This document shows positions 9,120 through 19,834 of a DNA stretch of 64,000 nucleotides, piece by piece (the first letter of the stretch is position 1; the number at the start of each line of letters is the position of its first letter). Below the pieces are notes generated by a model. The model worked only from the letters and a program-made list of their open reading frames with translations. It had not been told where the DNA came from and did no database searches. The DNA is taken from NCBI RefSeq assembly GCF_032452875.1, contig NC_083882.1:33410001-33474000 (forward strand), given 5' to 3'. A program made the translations under genes and the position numbers. This stretch comes from Bos javanicus (lineage: Eukaryota > Chordata > Mammalia > Artiodactyla > Bovidae).

Positions 9120-9497
9120 AAGTAACACAGACTGAGGGGCCTAAACTACATGCTTTCTTAGACTTTGGAGGCTGGAAGTCCAAGGCTCAGGTCTAGCAGG
9201 TTTAGGGTTCTTGTGAGGGTGCTCTTCCTGACTTGCAGAGGACCACCTTCTCCCTGTTTCTTCACAGGCCTTTGCTGGGTGGGTGCTTGGGGTGAAGAGA
9301 GAGACCGGGAGCTCTCTGGTTATCTCTTCTTATAAGGACACTACTCCTGTCAGATCTGTGCTCCGCCTCATGACCTTATCTGACCCTCATTCCCTCCCAA
9401 AGGCCCCATCTCCAAATACCATCATGCTGGAGGCTAGGGACTCAACAGATGAATTTGCAGAGCTGGCATGAGGACACATTCCATCCAGCCCATTGCA

Positions 9498-10185
9498 AGA
9501 ACTATCAGTGACCTTCTGGAGAGAATGCCTCAGTGAGTTTAATGATAGGAATTTGGGGAGAAGGAGAGGTGGGGAGGATGCGTGTAGAGCAGGTGGAGGC
9601 ACATTACAGGGTAATCTATAGCTCCCTCTACACACTCTCTCCTCCATACCTCCCTCCCCCAGCCTGGGCTGACAAGAGGGGATCATCCTCGCTACCCTTC
9701 TTTCCCTTATAGCTGTACTCAGCCTACATCTGACTGTCTGATCTACCTGCCTCTGAGTGTGGGTGGAGATAATAATATAATAAGGAGATAGAAGCCATAA
9801 GAAATGAGAAGGGAAATGCACGCAGCCTCAGAGAGAGAAGGTGGTGATGGCTGTATCTCTTTTCCAGGCCTTTCACTCCCCACTTTTCAGAGCTTTGCAC
9901 GGGGCGGTCCCGGGATAACTGACTCACTGTAAGGGGTGGTGATTCTGCCAACACTGCTGCCGGGACCTGCCCCAGAGAGGCTACAAGCTGTGTCTTCAGG
10001 CTCTGCCCCGGGCTTAGAAGTTCTCTGTCCTGTACAAAGTGGCAGCCGTGGAAAGGGGCTGCTATTCTCAAACCCTCAAAGAGTCTCAGAGCACAGGCAG
10101 AATTTCCCTCTGTTTGAAATGCCATGAGACTAGTTCCTCCATCTATTTCTAAGTCACAGCTCAGGGAAAAGAAAACACACACCAG
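9498..10185. other. No recognised feature
   Basis: Unique-looking sequence with a few CpGs near 9900. Frames of up to 152 codons on the minus strand (9724-10182) look like chance, with no motif or splice context. Confidence 0.45.
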
Positions 10186-10189
10186 GATT

Positions 10190-10300
10190 CTGAAGGTATG
10201 GGCTGTAGTCCCAGCTTTTCACATGATGGCCTGCATGATCCTGGGCAATTCATTTGTCTCACTTCAAATAACATGCGTGATACCTCTGCCCAGGTACCCA
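10190..10300 (+). mobile_element. MIR
   Basis: Direct MIR core: 'tgcatgatcctgggcaattc', 'atttgtctcacttcaaataa', 'catgcgtgatacctctgccc'. Confidence 0.6.
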
Positions 10301-10339
10301 GAACTGGTCAGTGGGCATCTAGTAACAAACAAAACTACT

Positions 10340-10504
10340 TATCTGTTTTTGAATATTTATTTTTATTTACATATTTATTTGGTTGCACCAGGTCTCAGTT
10401 ACAGCACATGGAATCTTTTAGTTGTGGCATCTGAGATCTAGTTCTCTGATCAGGGATTGAACCCAGGCCCTCTGCACTGGGCCTTAGACCACCAGGGAAG
10501 TCCC
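10340..10504 (-). mobile_element. CHR-type SINE
   Basis: Inverted head CCACCAGGGAAGTCCC at the right and T-rich tail at the left. The flanks AACAAAACTACTT and AACAAAATGACTT (11 of 13 equal) form a target duplication. Confidence 0.85.
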
Positions 10505-10956
10505 AACAAAATGACTTCTGCTTTAAGGACGTCAGTGTCATAGGCCATGTGATTCAGGCTTCAAAGAGGAGAATGAGGTGGAAACTCAGGGATCGCACTA
10601 AAGAACCACTTAGCTCAGCCTCAGAGAATCTGGGAAGGCACCTTCCAGAGCTGCAGGACAGAAGGTGGAGGGATGAGGAGAGAAGAGGATGTTACAGGTG
10701 AAGAGATCAGTGAGTGCACAGGCATCTGGATGAGAAAGGCGGGCACCAGGGAGCAGAGGCCACGGGTGTTCAGACATGGAATGCATTTCCTGGTATGTGC
10801 GTGAGAGGCACTGGGACCAGTGAAGCTGGACAGATGGGCAAAATTCACTTTGTAGTAAGGGTCTGAGTTAATTCAAAGGCTCTGGAAAGGCACCAAAAGA
10901 TGTTAAGCAAGTCCACGGCGTAACCAGATTTGTCTAATAGAGCCGAGCTTTGCCGC
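10505..10956. other. No recognised feature
   Basis: Unique-looking sequence. The 75-codon minus frame at 10621-10848 has no family resemblance. Confidence 0.45.
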
Positions 10957-11117
10957 ACAAAATGTGGTCCCCAGACCAATGGCTTTGGCACGACCCTGGA
11001 ACTTGCTAGAAATGCAGAATCTGAGCTCCACCCCAACTCACTAAATCAGAATCTACATTTTAATAAGCTCCCTAGGTGATCTCCAAGTATGTACCTTAAA
11101 GTTGGAACCATACTGGA
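10957..11117 (+). mobile_element. MER5-type hAT-Charlie DNA transposon
   Basis: Recognisable blocks: 'aatgtggtccccagaccaat', 'ggaacttgctagaaatgcag', 'ccaccccaactcactaaatc', 'ctccctaggtgatctcc'. A non-autonomous element with no transposase frame. Confidence 0.7.
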
Positions 11118-11124
11118 CTATAGT

Positions 11125-11456
11125 AAGGGTCAGCAAACTTTGTAAAGAGCCAGAGAGTAAATATTGTAGGTTTTGCTGGCCACATGGTCTCTGTGGCAAC
11201 TACTAAGCTTTGCCTTTGTAATGTGAAAGCAGACAGACAATATGTAAACAAATGAGGTGGCTGTGTTCTGATAAAAGTTTATTTATGGGCACTGAAATTT
11301 GAATTTCATGTCATTTTCACTTGTCACAAAATATTCTTCTCCTTTTGATTTTGTTCAAGCATTAAAAAAATGTAAATACCATTCTTAGCTGGGGGGTTGT
11401 ATAAAAGTGGGCGGCAGGCTGGATTTGACCATGGCCCATCATTTCCTGACGCCTGA
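11125..11456 (+). mobile_element. Nonautonomous hAT (MER1-like) DNA transposon, near complete
   Basis: The left end AGGGTCAGCAAACTTTGTAA and the right end 'atcatttcctgacgcct' correspond to the inverted termini of the family. Internal blocks include 'agagtaaatattgtaggttt', 'ggtctctgtggcaactact' and 'ggcggcaggctggatttgac'. I am sure of the repeat class but not of the exact subfamily name. Confidence 0.7.
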
Positions 11457-11544
11457 TCTTTAGGATTCTGAGCCTCAGCTTTCAAATAATACCTTCTGAT
11501 CGTTATGCTTTACTGTGAAAGTCCAACAAGCTGGAAATGACACC

Positions 11545-11690
11545 CAAACCAAACCTTTATTTTTCAGAGGAAGAAATGGAGGCCCAGAGAGGGGAAACTG
11601 ACCTGCTCATAAGAAACACAGCTACTTAGTGGTTAGAACTCACACACAGACTTGCTTATTACCAAGTGCTCATCCTCTGCTCCATATAGA
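11545..11690 (-). mobile_element. MIR
   Basis: Inverted MIR: 'atggaggcccagagagggga', 'aactgacctgctcataagaa', 'acacagctacttagtggtta'. Confidence 0.7.
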
Positions 11691-12191
11691 GCTGCTTTGA
11701 AAGAACTAGAGCCCTGCTTTTTTCCCCACAACTGCAGCAGAAATAAGGAATGCTTAAAAGGCAAATTAACTTTTTATTTCTGATAAGTTCCAACTAGTTA
11801 AGGGCTTTTTAATATCAAAGCTGCTTTGACAAAGCCAAATACTGTGAACAGCCTGTGTTCGGAAAATGTATTACGCAGAGCAAAACTGTAGATTTTTCAA
11901 CATCTGAAATAAGAACACAAAGCTCTTTTTTTCTTTAGCAAAATTAAAGTTAGATTAGGTCCTGCTCCATAACAAAGGAAGTTTGGCTAGACACTGTTTC
12001 AGGTGTACCTATTTGTTTTTATTTAAAACTTGTTTGTTGGTAGTCATTGATGAAGTTCATTATAATAGTTGTTTGAAAGTATAATAGAATGAGTTTTGTG
12101 TTCCATTTGTCTTTTTATCCAAAACTGGAGAAATCCTAAGGGATTCTTAGAGCAAAATTCAAGACAGTGTAAATGAGAAGAAAGACTCTAC
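11691..12191. promoter_or_regulatory. Possible conserved non-coding element
   Basis: AT-rich, without recognisable repeats, between old repeats. It contains a perfect 7-bp palindrome with a 1-base spacer, TCAAAGC-T-GCTTTGA at 11815-11829, which places two TCF/LEF-like sites head to head. A GATA-like TGATAAG lies near 11781. Coding is excluded by dense stops. The enhancer reading is inference only. Confidence 0.25.
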
Positions 12192-12302
12192 TGGGAATTC
12201 CCTAGTGGTCCAGTGGTTAGGACTCTGCCCTTTCACTGAAGGGGGCATGGGTTGGATCCCTGCTAGGTGGGGTAACTAAGAAAATAAAAAAATTAAAAAA
12301 TG
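12192..12302 (+). mobile_element. CHR-type SINE
   Basis: Head GGGAATTCCCTAGTGGTCCA, then 'gggcatgggttggatccctg', ending in an A-rich tail of aaaataaaaaaatt form. Confidence 0.85.
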
Positions 12303-12585
12303 ATAGTGATGCATTAAAAAAATTGGATTATGCTGTAATTCTGCTGAATACTATTTACCACATTCAAATAACAACAAATGATTGAGGGATAAAAAAATGT
12401 ATATCAATGAATTCCACATTCTCCATAAATACATATCCCCAGCTGTTTGGCCCTTGGTCAAACAGAAACTGTCACTCACAAAGGAACTGGAGTTTCTGCC
12501 TTCTCTACCTCTTGTGATTTGTCTTTGAATATAGCAAGATGGTGATGAGATTCAGAATGTAGGTCTCAGATCTGGCAAACTGAAT

Positions 12586-12859
12586 GCTGCTGCTGCTAAG
12601 TCACTTCAGTCGTGTCCGACTCTGTGAGACCCCATAGATGGTAGTCTACCAGGCTCCCCTGTCCCTGAGATTCTCCAGGCAAGAACACTGGAGTGAGTTG
12701 CCATTTCCTTCTCCAGTGAATAAAAGTGAAAAGTGGAAGTGAAGTCACTCAGTCATGTCCGATCCTCAGCGACCCCATGGACCACAGCTTTCCAGGCTCC
12801 TCCGTCCATGGGATTTTCCAGGCAAGAATACTGGAGTCGGGTGCCAGCACCTTCTTCGG
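12586..12859 (-). mobile_element. Bov-A2 dimeric SINE
   Basis: Two Bov-A units joined by 'aaaagtgaaaagtggaagtg', with the inverted (AGC)n tail at the left (gctgctgctgctaag). The target duplication is GCAAACTGAAT (12575-12585) against GCAAACGGAAT (12860-12870). Confidence 0.92.
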
Positions 12860-12870
12860 GCAAACGGAAT

Positions 12871-13724
12871 ACTCCACTTGGAAACAGAACTGCAGGGAGG
12901 TCCTCCAGAAACATAGCTGAGCACACCTCTAAATAAAGCGGGGCCCGGGCCAGTGGCGTCCTGCCCCCTGTTCTTCCACCATGGCGCTGGGACAGCGCAC
13001 TGCCCCACTGAGGCACAGGTTCACTTGCACCCTCTTAGACATGCATATCCATATACGCACAAACATGCACACATCCACATGCCTCTTGTTAGCCGAATGC
13101 CCACATGGTTGGGGAAAATGTGCTACTCAGAGGCTGGGAGAAACCTGTGAGGTTGCTGGGTGCTGCAGGGGATGGGATCACAAAGGATGGTCGGCTGTGG
13201 CCATCACACAACAAGGCTTGGTCAGAGCACCCTGTAAGCCTGGGCTTGTCTGAGGAAACCGTGTGTCCTGAAGGTGGCATCGGCAACGCTGACTCATCAC
13301 TGCCCCTACCCGCCACAGGGAGGGCGGGCCAGCTGTCAGAACACCATTCCCCTGCTCCTGCTCTCCATCCTGCCTGCTTCCTCCCCAAAGTGACCAGTTG
13401 TGAATCAGCCGTAAGAGACAGGAGGGAATCTCAGAGGGTGAGAGTGAGGAAGACTGGCAGAGCACAAATTCTCCTGCTGAGTAGTGCCCTGCTGACTCAC
13501 TTTGAGGCCTTGAACAAATTGCTTTTTCCTAAATAATTAATTATGATAGTTTTCATTTATTTACAACTTGACTGTGTGGATGGTAGCATGGAGCCACCGT
13601 TCAGTGGCTCTGATCTCCAAATCTTTGATCCACTGCCTCACACTGCCTCTCATCTTCCCAGAGGAGATCCCCTCTCACTCTCAGCACAGTTCTTTGATAT
13701 TGAGGTGGTCATAGTCCCATTTTA
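12871..13724. other. No recognised feature
   Basis: Unique-looking, somewhat CpG-containing sequence. Frames at 12981-13253, 13105-13536 (+) and 13089-13465 (-) overlap each other and show no domain. No convincing gene structure. Confidence 0.45.
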
Positions 13725-13835
13725 GAGATGAGCACATTGAGACACTGAGAAGTTCACAGTTGGGGGGTCAGGAGGGAATCCAAATCTTCTGACTCCAAAT
13801 CCCAGATTCTTCCCAGTCTGCCTTTCCCAGGCCTT
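13725..13835 (-). mobile_element. MIR
   Basis: Inverted MIR: 'cattttagagatgagcacat', 'tgagacactgagaagttcac', 'atcttctgactccaaatccc'. Confidence 0.6.
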
Positions 13836-14105
13836 CATTTTTTCACAGAAGTGAAGAAATATTTCTTTTCCTTTTCTTGGGTTCCCAGAGCCTGAGATAC
13901 ACATTTCTAGCTAACCGGGAGCTTTCTCTGAGGAAGACGTGAATCAGGATCTGGGGGTCTGCTCTCTCTGCAGGGCTGAGGACTCACCCAGCCCTGGGCT
14001 ACCTGCAGCCTGCTCTGCCCCTCCAAGAGGGCCAGCACCCAGCACAGCACTGTCATGGAGGAACCTGCTCTATAGAATTTGCCAGATCAAAAATTCAATA
14101 AAGTA

Positions 14106-14505
14106 CTGATTTTTAAAATTTTAATAGAAATCTTCAGACTTATCTAAAGGTAGCAAGAGGGTAGAATGAAACAACATATCTGGCCATTCGTGCCTCATTG
14201 CATTTCATCTGTACCGCATACTTGCCTGCCTATTCTCTACCCTCCTCCAGGTTATTTTGAATTAACTCCTAGATATATCATTTCATCTGCAAATAGTTCC
14301 ATATATACCACTAATACGAAGAGATTACAACTTTTCTTAAAATATAACCACAGGATCATGATCACACCTAAAAAATAATCATGTAATATCAAATATCTGG
14401 TCAGTGATCACATAACCTCTATTGCCTGATAATGTTTTTTTTACTGTGTTTTTGTGTGAACCAGAATTCAAATAAAGTTCCTACATGAATTGACAGATAT
14501 GCTTC
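14106..14505. mobile_element. Ancient L1 fragment
   Basis: Blocks characteristic of an old L1: 'tagatatatcatttcatctg', 'ataaccacaggatcatgatc', 'acacctaaaaaataatcatg', 'caaatatctggtcagtgatc'. Orientation not determined. Confidence 0.6.
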
Positions 14506-14559
14506 TTAGCGTGGATACCCTCCTTTCCCGCCCTTCTCTTATTTTTTTTTTTAATTTGA

Positions 14560-14656
14560 AATTTTTGGCTGATTCATGTCAATGTATGGCAAAAAACCAC
14601 CACAGTATTGTAAAGTAATTAGCCTCCAATTAAAATAAATTAGTTTTAAAAAAACC
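14560..14656 (+). mobile_element. L1 3' end
   Basis: Ruminant L1 terminus with 'gctgattcatgtcaatgtat', 'ggcaaaaaaccaccacagta' and 'agtaattagcctccaatta', ending AT-rich. Confidence 0.8.
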
Positions 14657-14910
14657 AGCAAAACCATATTCAATCCTCAGCAAGTGGGTAGCACATAGCA
14701 AAAACTATTTCGTATTAAATAATATTATTTAAGAAAAGGAATAACTATTCATTTGAGTAAAAAAATAATTTTTTTTTGGTCAATAAAACTAGGTCATGTG
14801 TCTGTAGTTTCCCGTAGTGTGGATTACGCTGGTGGCAGCCCCAGGACGTCATGGGTCCTCTTTTTTCGGTAGTTCTTATAAATTGATTATTAGATCAAGA
14901 TGAAACTATT

Positions 14911-15294
14911 CATTTTTAGTGTAGATTTCTTTTTGTTTATCTATTTTATTTATTTTCTTTTACAAATTTTATTTATTTATCTATTTGATTATTTCTTTTT
15001 GGCCATGCTGGGTCTTCGTTGCAGCGTGAGGACTGTCTAGATGCAGTGAGCAGGGGGTGGGGGCTACTCTTTGCGGCAGTGCTTGGGCTTCTCGTTGTGG
15101 TGGCTTCTCTTGTCGTGGAGCATGGGCTCTAGGGTGTGTGGGCTTCAGGAGTTGGGTGCACAGGCTAGTTGCCCCGCGGCATGTGGGATCTTCCCGGACC
15201 AAGGATCGAACCTGTGTCCCCTGCATCGGCAGGCGAATTCCCAACCACTGGGCCACAAGGGAAGTCCAAAACGATCCATTTTTAATGTAGATTT
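14911..15294 (-). mobile_element. CHR-type SINE with 18-bp target duplication
   Basis: CATTTTTAGTGTAGATTT (14911-14928) recurs with one mismatch at 15277-15294 and brackets a long-form CHR element (tail 'ttatttatctatttgattat' at the left, inverted head CCACAAGGGAAGTCC at 15267). The body is GC-rich, with 'ggcatgtgggatcttcccgg'. Confidence 0.88.
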
Positions 15295-15489
15295 TATTTG
15301 GCTCAGAACTTGACCTGACCAGGAACTCTTGGTACGACACCAGGTGAAGCACAAGTCCTTATGAGAGAATCACTGATGACCCAGTGAAGACAGAACATTT
15401 GTCTCGTTAAACCACCTTGCAAAGTGTGTCCTGGAGTTTGTGTCCACATTCACACTGACTATACATACACAATGGACCAGTGAGAAGTG

Positions 15490-15740
15490 ATCTCGTGAAT
15501 AAGCATGAATTGAGTATCTGTCATGTTTGTCCTCCATGATACTTAGGTGTTGGGGATTTAAGATCAAATAAAGCACAGCCCTGGCCTGGGGCTGCTTCTC
15601 GTCTGGAGAGGGACAAACCAGTAAACCAGGGATTATAGGTGGGATATTGTTTAAATGCTGTGTTGAGTTACTAATGGATGCCAGAGCTGCAGAGAAGACG
15701 GGTATTCATCTCACTGAGTGATGGGAGGCTCCTGGAGGAA
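15490..15740 (-). mobile_element. L2 LINE fragment
   Basis: Inverted L2: 'agcatgaattgagtatctgt', 'acttaggtgttggggattta', and the following 'ggagagggacaaaccagtaa' block. Confidence 0.65.
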
Positions 15741-16345
15741 GTGAAATATTATGAAGGATGAAGTATGAACAATTTTTAAACTGAAATTGTTTGGTTCGGT
15801 GTTCTGCATTTGGAAAACTGGAAAGGAACGCAAAGTGATACAGGCTTGTATTCCTTTTTTTAAGGCTTAGACAAGGATTCCCAAGGCTTGAACTTACAAC
15901 TGAAAGATCATTTATCCAGATCTCTTATTCCTAAACATCTTTGGCTCATCAATGTTTCCTTGTGCTGTTAGTTTGCCAAGAATATAAAGAACAAACCTAT
16001 CTTCACATGGCCCCGGTCTGAAACTATGAATCTTGTCCTGTTGGAAAAAGTAACTTTTTTCTTTCATTAATTCTGGGTCTTCTTGGATTAACACTGAGTT
16101 TGCAGCCCCAGAACAGGAAAATGGGGAAGGCAAAAGCCCACTTGTGCCCACAGTGGGAAAACAACTGACCTTATTTTCTGTTTGTTTGCTTGTTTTTTCT
16201 CTGCTGACTCTCCTAATAGAAAGCAGCTTCCTGGTTACTGCCTTTATCTTTATCACATACCCTTGCCTGACTATATAACCTCTCCCTATTCTCCAGGGAG
16301 TGGGGCACAGTTCTTGAGGCACTAGCCTATTATGTTCCTCCATTG
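15741..16345. other. No recognised feature except a possible MIR scrap
   Basis: Around 15860-15925 there is a weak MIR-like patch. The 143-codon minus frame at 15912-16343 has no recognisable domain and no splice context. I treat it as chance. Confidence 0.4.
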
Positions 16346-16559
16346 TCTATACTCAGTCGCTCAGTCATGTCCAACTCTGCAATCCCATAAACTGTAGCCC
16401 ACTAGGCTCCTCTGTCCATGGGATTCTCCAAGCAAGAATACTAGAGTAGGTTGCCATTTCCTCCTCAAGGGGATCTTCCTGACCCATAGATAGAACCCGT
16501 GTCTCTTGTGGCTCCTGAATTGCAGGCAGATTCTTTACCCACTGAGCCACCTGGGGGTC
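16346..16559 (-). mobile_element. Bov-tA SINE, first of a same-orientation pair
   Basis: Bov-A unit ('actcagtcgctcagtcatgt', 'atgggattctccaagcaaga') followed by the inverted tRNA-derived head CCACCTGGGGGTCC. Confidence 0.9.
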
Positions 16560-16570
16560 CAAAGTGTTTG

Positions 16571-16776
16571 TTAATTGCTCAGTTGTGTCCACCTCTTTTC
16601 AACTCCATGAACTGTATGTAGCCCACCAGGCTCCTCTGTCCATAGGATTTCCCAGGCAAGAATACTGAAATGAGTTCCCTTTCCCTTCTCCAGGGGATCT
16701 TTCTGACCCAGGGTTCGAACCCAGGTCTCCTGCATTGCAGGCAGATTCTTTATCTTCAGAGCCACCAAGGAAGCCC
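16571..16776 (-). mobile_element. Bov-tA SINE, second of the pair
   Basis: A separate Bov-tA only 11 bp from the first and in the same orientation: 'aattgctcagttgtgtccac' to the inverted head CCACCAAGGAAGCCCC. The two differ at many positions, so they look like independent insertions and not a tandem duplication. Confidence 0.9.
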
Positions 16777-16844
16777 CAAAGTTGCCTGGCAAAGTAATAA
16801 AGCCACTTTTTCTTTCTCCTCCATTAAAAAAAAAAAAATCAGCT

Positions 16845-16975
16845 TCCTGAGAGCAAGGACCTTGACCGTCTCCTTCATCACCCTGATCCTACTGTCTAGA
16901 GGGGTTTGCCAAAGCATGTGCTCCATAAATGTTCTAGAATTAGTGTATTCATCTTTGTCCACTCCCTATTCGTCT
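16845..16975 (+). mobile_element. L2 3' end
   Basis: 'tcctgagagcaaggaccttg', 'gatcctactgtctagagggg', then 'gtgctccataaatgttctag', the L2 terminus in direct orientation. Confidence 0.65.
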
Positions 16976-17034
16976 TATTCGAAGTAGTCCCCTCTGAGCA
17001 TTTCCTCCAGGAATGGGCTCATGAACATGTAATG

Positions 17035-17255
17035 TCTTATGGCCAATTGCATCCCCATTATAATGATGGCACCCTCATCCTTACAGTGCACTGCAGCTTG
17101 CAAAACATTTCTGCTTGTATTGTCTTCCTTGAGCTTCATCTCAGCCTTGATAAGGTGAAGGCGGAACAGATACTGTTACTACTGTTTCTCGATGAGGAAA
17201 CTGGGCCTCTGAGTTGCACCAGGTCCCAGGGCGGAGCAAGCAGGCACTGACCCCA
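17035..17255 (-). mobile_element. MIR
   Basis: Inverted MIR: 'tttctcgatgaggaaactgg', 'gcctctgagttgcaccaggt', 'cccagggcggagcaagcagg'. The 5' part (17035-17150) is diverged. Confidence 0.6.
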
Positions 17256-17716
17256 GGCCTTCCTGGTGCCCCTGGTGCAGCTCACTGCAAACCATCACGC
17301 CTGTCTCCTGTGTCTGCTCACGGAAAACAAAACCAACAAGGAGTAGAGTTCATCCCAGGCCAGTCTGTGAGCCCTCTGGGGAAGCTGCATCCTAGCTTCA
17401 GCCTGATGTGGCTATGATCCAGGCTGCTTATGTGCCCTGTGGAAAATCAGCCAGATGAAAGCTAAGGAGAGCCTGGAGAAGCAGACTTTTTCTCCAGTGA
17501 GCTGAGTCATGTCAAATTCAAGACAGTAAACACCCATGAGAAACTGTAAGAAAACCGGCCAACACGTGACCTAGGGTAGAAGCAGCAAGACTGGCATCCA
17601 CTCTGTGAGGACATGCAGGACCCTGCCTGACTTCAGGGCTCAGAGCCTGGAGCACTGGTCCCTTTCCTGGAAACCAGGGGCGCCATGACTGCAGTGGGAG
17701 ATGTGTAACAGAGGTT
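17256..17716. other. No recognised feature
   Basis: Unique-looking sequence with chance frames only. Confidence 0.45.
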
Positions 17717-18013
17717 GAAAGGGGGCTGCTGCTTCTGCTGCTGCTAAGTCGCTTCAGTTGTGTCCGACTCTGTGCGACCCCATAGATGGCAGCCCACCAG
17801 GCTCCCCGTCCCTGGGATTCTCCAGGCAAGAACACTGGAGTGGGTTGCCATTTCCTTCTCCAGTGCATGAAAGTGAAAAGTGAAAGTGAAGACGCTCAGT
17901 CGTGTCCGACTCTTAGCAACCCCATGGACTGCAGCCTACCCGGCTCCTCCATCCATGGGATTTTCCAGGCAAGAATACTGGAGTAGGGGGCCATTGCCTT
18001 CTCCAGAAAGGGG
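17717..18013 (-). mobile_element. Bov-A2 dimeric SINE
   Basis: Inverted (AGC)n tail, two Bov-A units joined by 'catgaaagtgaaaagtgaaa'. GAAAGGGG at 17717-17724 and 18006-18013 is the 8-bp target duplication. Confidence 0.92.
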
Positions 18014-18640
18014 AATGAGGGGCTCTTAAAAGTTCAGAAAACAATGACAAACCATTTGCGAGCTGGATGTACACAGGGTGAGTGAGGCTCAGTTTTTAAT
18101 GTACAGAGAAAGAGCATGGGCTTGAAGGAAAGGCCATTTAGGCAGAAGATAGAGCTGGGGATGGTGGATGATGAGGGGAAAGTAGAGACTAGAATATTCT
18201 GTGTTCCTCTCCCTTTCCTGCCACAAATGCCTCATTGAAATAACCAGTCCAGGCATCTTCCTCCTTCGCTTACGACCCTCTTCCCCTGCCTCCACTCCCA
18301 CATGCTGACTGATCTCAGACAAATCCATCAAACCTCTCTGAATGAGCCCTATTTTTCCTTAAGTAAAATTAAGTTCTTATTTTTTTTTTTTATTCCACCA
18401 GTGAGGCGAGCACCTAACAAATAGATGAGGTCAGGGCGTCTCCAAGTGTTTGTAGCTTAGCAGTTGCCATCTGTTCGGGATCCTGCCTAAGTCTCAGGTG
18501 ACTGTTATGACTGATTAAATGGCATGGCACTTTGATTCAAAAACTTTCCATTTAAGATGGTCCCTCACAACTCCAAGGTTTCCAAGGGAAGGTTCTTGCT
18601 CTTCTTCTGCAGTACGGAGATTTCAGAACTTGAGGATGAT
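18014..18640. other. No recognised feature
   Basis: Unique-looking, with a T-run near 18380. No gene structure seen. Confidence 0.45.
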
Positions 18641-18645
18641 GGAGT

Positions 18646-18676
18646 ACAGATGTGTTGTGTACAGATGTGTTGTGTA
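18646..18676. repeat. 15-bp unit tandem duplication
   Basis: ACAGATGTGTTGTGT occurs twice head to tail. The 66-codon frame across it gains a repeated QMCCV motif from this duplication. Confidence 0.8.
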
Positions 18677-18899
18677 AGGATGGGTGAGGAGAGGCTGGGA
18701 GAAATATATGAACACATTATTGATCGGAGACATATTAATACATCTTTTGTTACCTGAACATTATTGACCAGAAATGTATCAATATCACTTACATGACAAA
18801 TTGCTGGCCACAGGTGTCAGTTTCTGTAAAAATTTCCCGGTCAATAATGAGTCAAGGACCAACTGCATGTTTCCTACTATGCTTTCAAGAGCCCCCTTC

Positions 18900-19025
18900 A
18901 AACCTGTTTCACAGATGAAAACGTTAAGGATTTGCCCAGTGTCACTCAGCAAATGGGATCAGGATTCTAACCCGTGTCACCCTGAAACCAGAGTCCGTGT
19001 TCTTTCTCCCACTCCTCAGAGTCTT
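18900..19025 (-). mobile_element. MIR
   Basis: Inverted MIR: 'cagatgaaaacgttaaggat', 'ttgcccagtgtcactcagca', 'aaccagagtccgtgttcttt'. Confidence 0.65.
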
Positions 19026-19504
19026 GCCACTTCTCTGTCACCACTTTTGGGGCACTCCCCGGTCTCTAAACTTAAGAGAATTCTCCAAGTCCTGAAGCCA
19101 ACTCTGTATTATCTCTTCTCCCTATCCTGACACAAGTGCCTCATTTAAATAACTACTCCTACTAGAGATAATGATAACAATAATAATAATAACTGAGCAG
19201 AGACCGTTCATGGATTTTGTTTTATTTGATAGTTTCATTTTAGGTTCACTGCCTGACTTTAGGGCATAGTGATCTGGGTAAAATGACATCACAGGAGCCA
19301 CAACCTTAAAGAAAGAGTGATTCATCTGCCTTAAAATTCTGCTCAATCCCACACGCATACCTGAGGAGTAATCTGAGGGGACCTCTTGCTTCTGATTGGG
19401 GAGATGTCTGCTGTATAGAAACTGAATTTGTTAGAATATCCTCTCTAGAATCCAGACACTAAGAAGGCTGGGGATGGGCTTCTGGTTATTTGTGATGGGC
19501 CTTT
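19026..19504. other. No recognised feature apart from a short (AAT)n
   Basis: A short AAT-rich microsatellite lies at about 19164-19192. The rest is unique-looking. Confidence 0.45.
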
Positions 19505-19800
19505 GCATAGCCCCACAATTAAAAAAATGATTTATATGCTTACTGTATAAATTTTGGAAAACACAGAAAAATACAAAGAGGAATAAACAAATACCATAGT
19601 ATATATAATCATACATAAATTAAACACAGTTGGGTTTATTAGTCACTTGCTGCAAAAACCATTTTTTTCTATGTCATTAATTATTCTCACATGATATCTC
19701 ATGCATTTCTAGAATCCCATTAGATGAATATACCATTTAATCAATTCCCTATTTTTGGAAATCTGGGTCATTTTGTTGTGATGAACATTGTTAACACAAA
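19505..19800 (-). mobile_element. Ancient L1 fragment
   Basis: AT-rich, with 'gatgaatataccatttaatc', 'ctatttttggaaatctgggt', 'gtgatgaacattgttaacac', blocks of an old L1 seen here in inverse orientation (orientation moderately certain). Confidence 0.55.
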
Positions 19801-19834
19801 AATGTCTAGGTCCTGAAAAGCAAAGCGAGATGTA

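Larger units (their letters stand above)
7675..9497 (-). mobile_element. ERVL-MaLR LTR split by nested insertions
   Basis: An LTR of the MLT1/MST type lies on the minus strand. The first piece (7675-7716, ctgtcttagtctgtttgagc) and the main piece (9120-9497) join when the inserts between them are removed. The main piece holds 'ggaggctggaagtccaaggc', 'gggagctctctggttatctc', 'cataaggacact'-like and 'cccaaaggccccatctcc' blocks. The short motif AAAGTA occurs on both sides of the insert. Confidence 0.75.

Noticed and set aside
13105..13536. 143-codon plus frame
   Set aside because: Composition and overlap with other frames fit chance, and there is no family resemblance.
15912..16343. 143-codon minus frame
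   Set aside because: No recognisable domain, no start context and no splice sites. Frames of this size are expected by chance in 64 kb.
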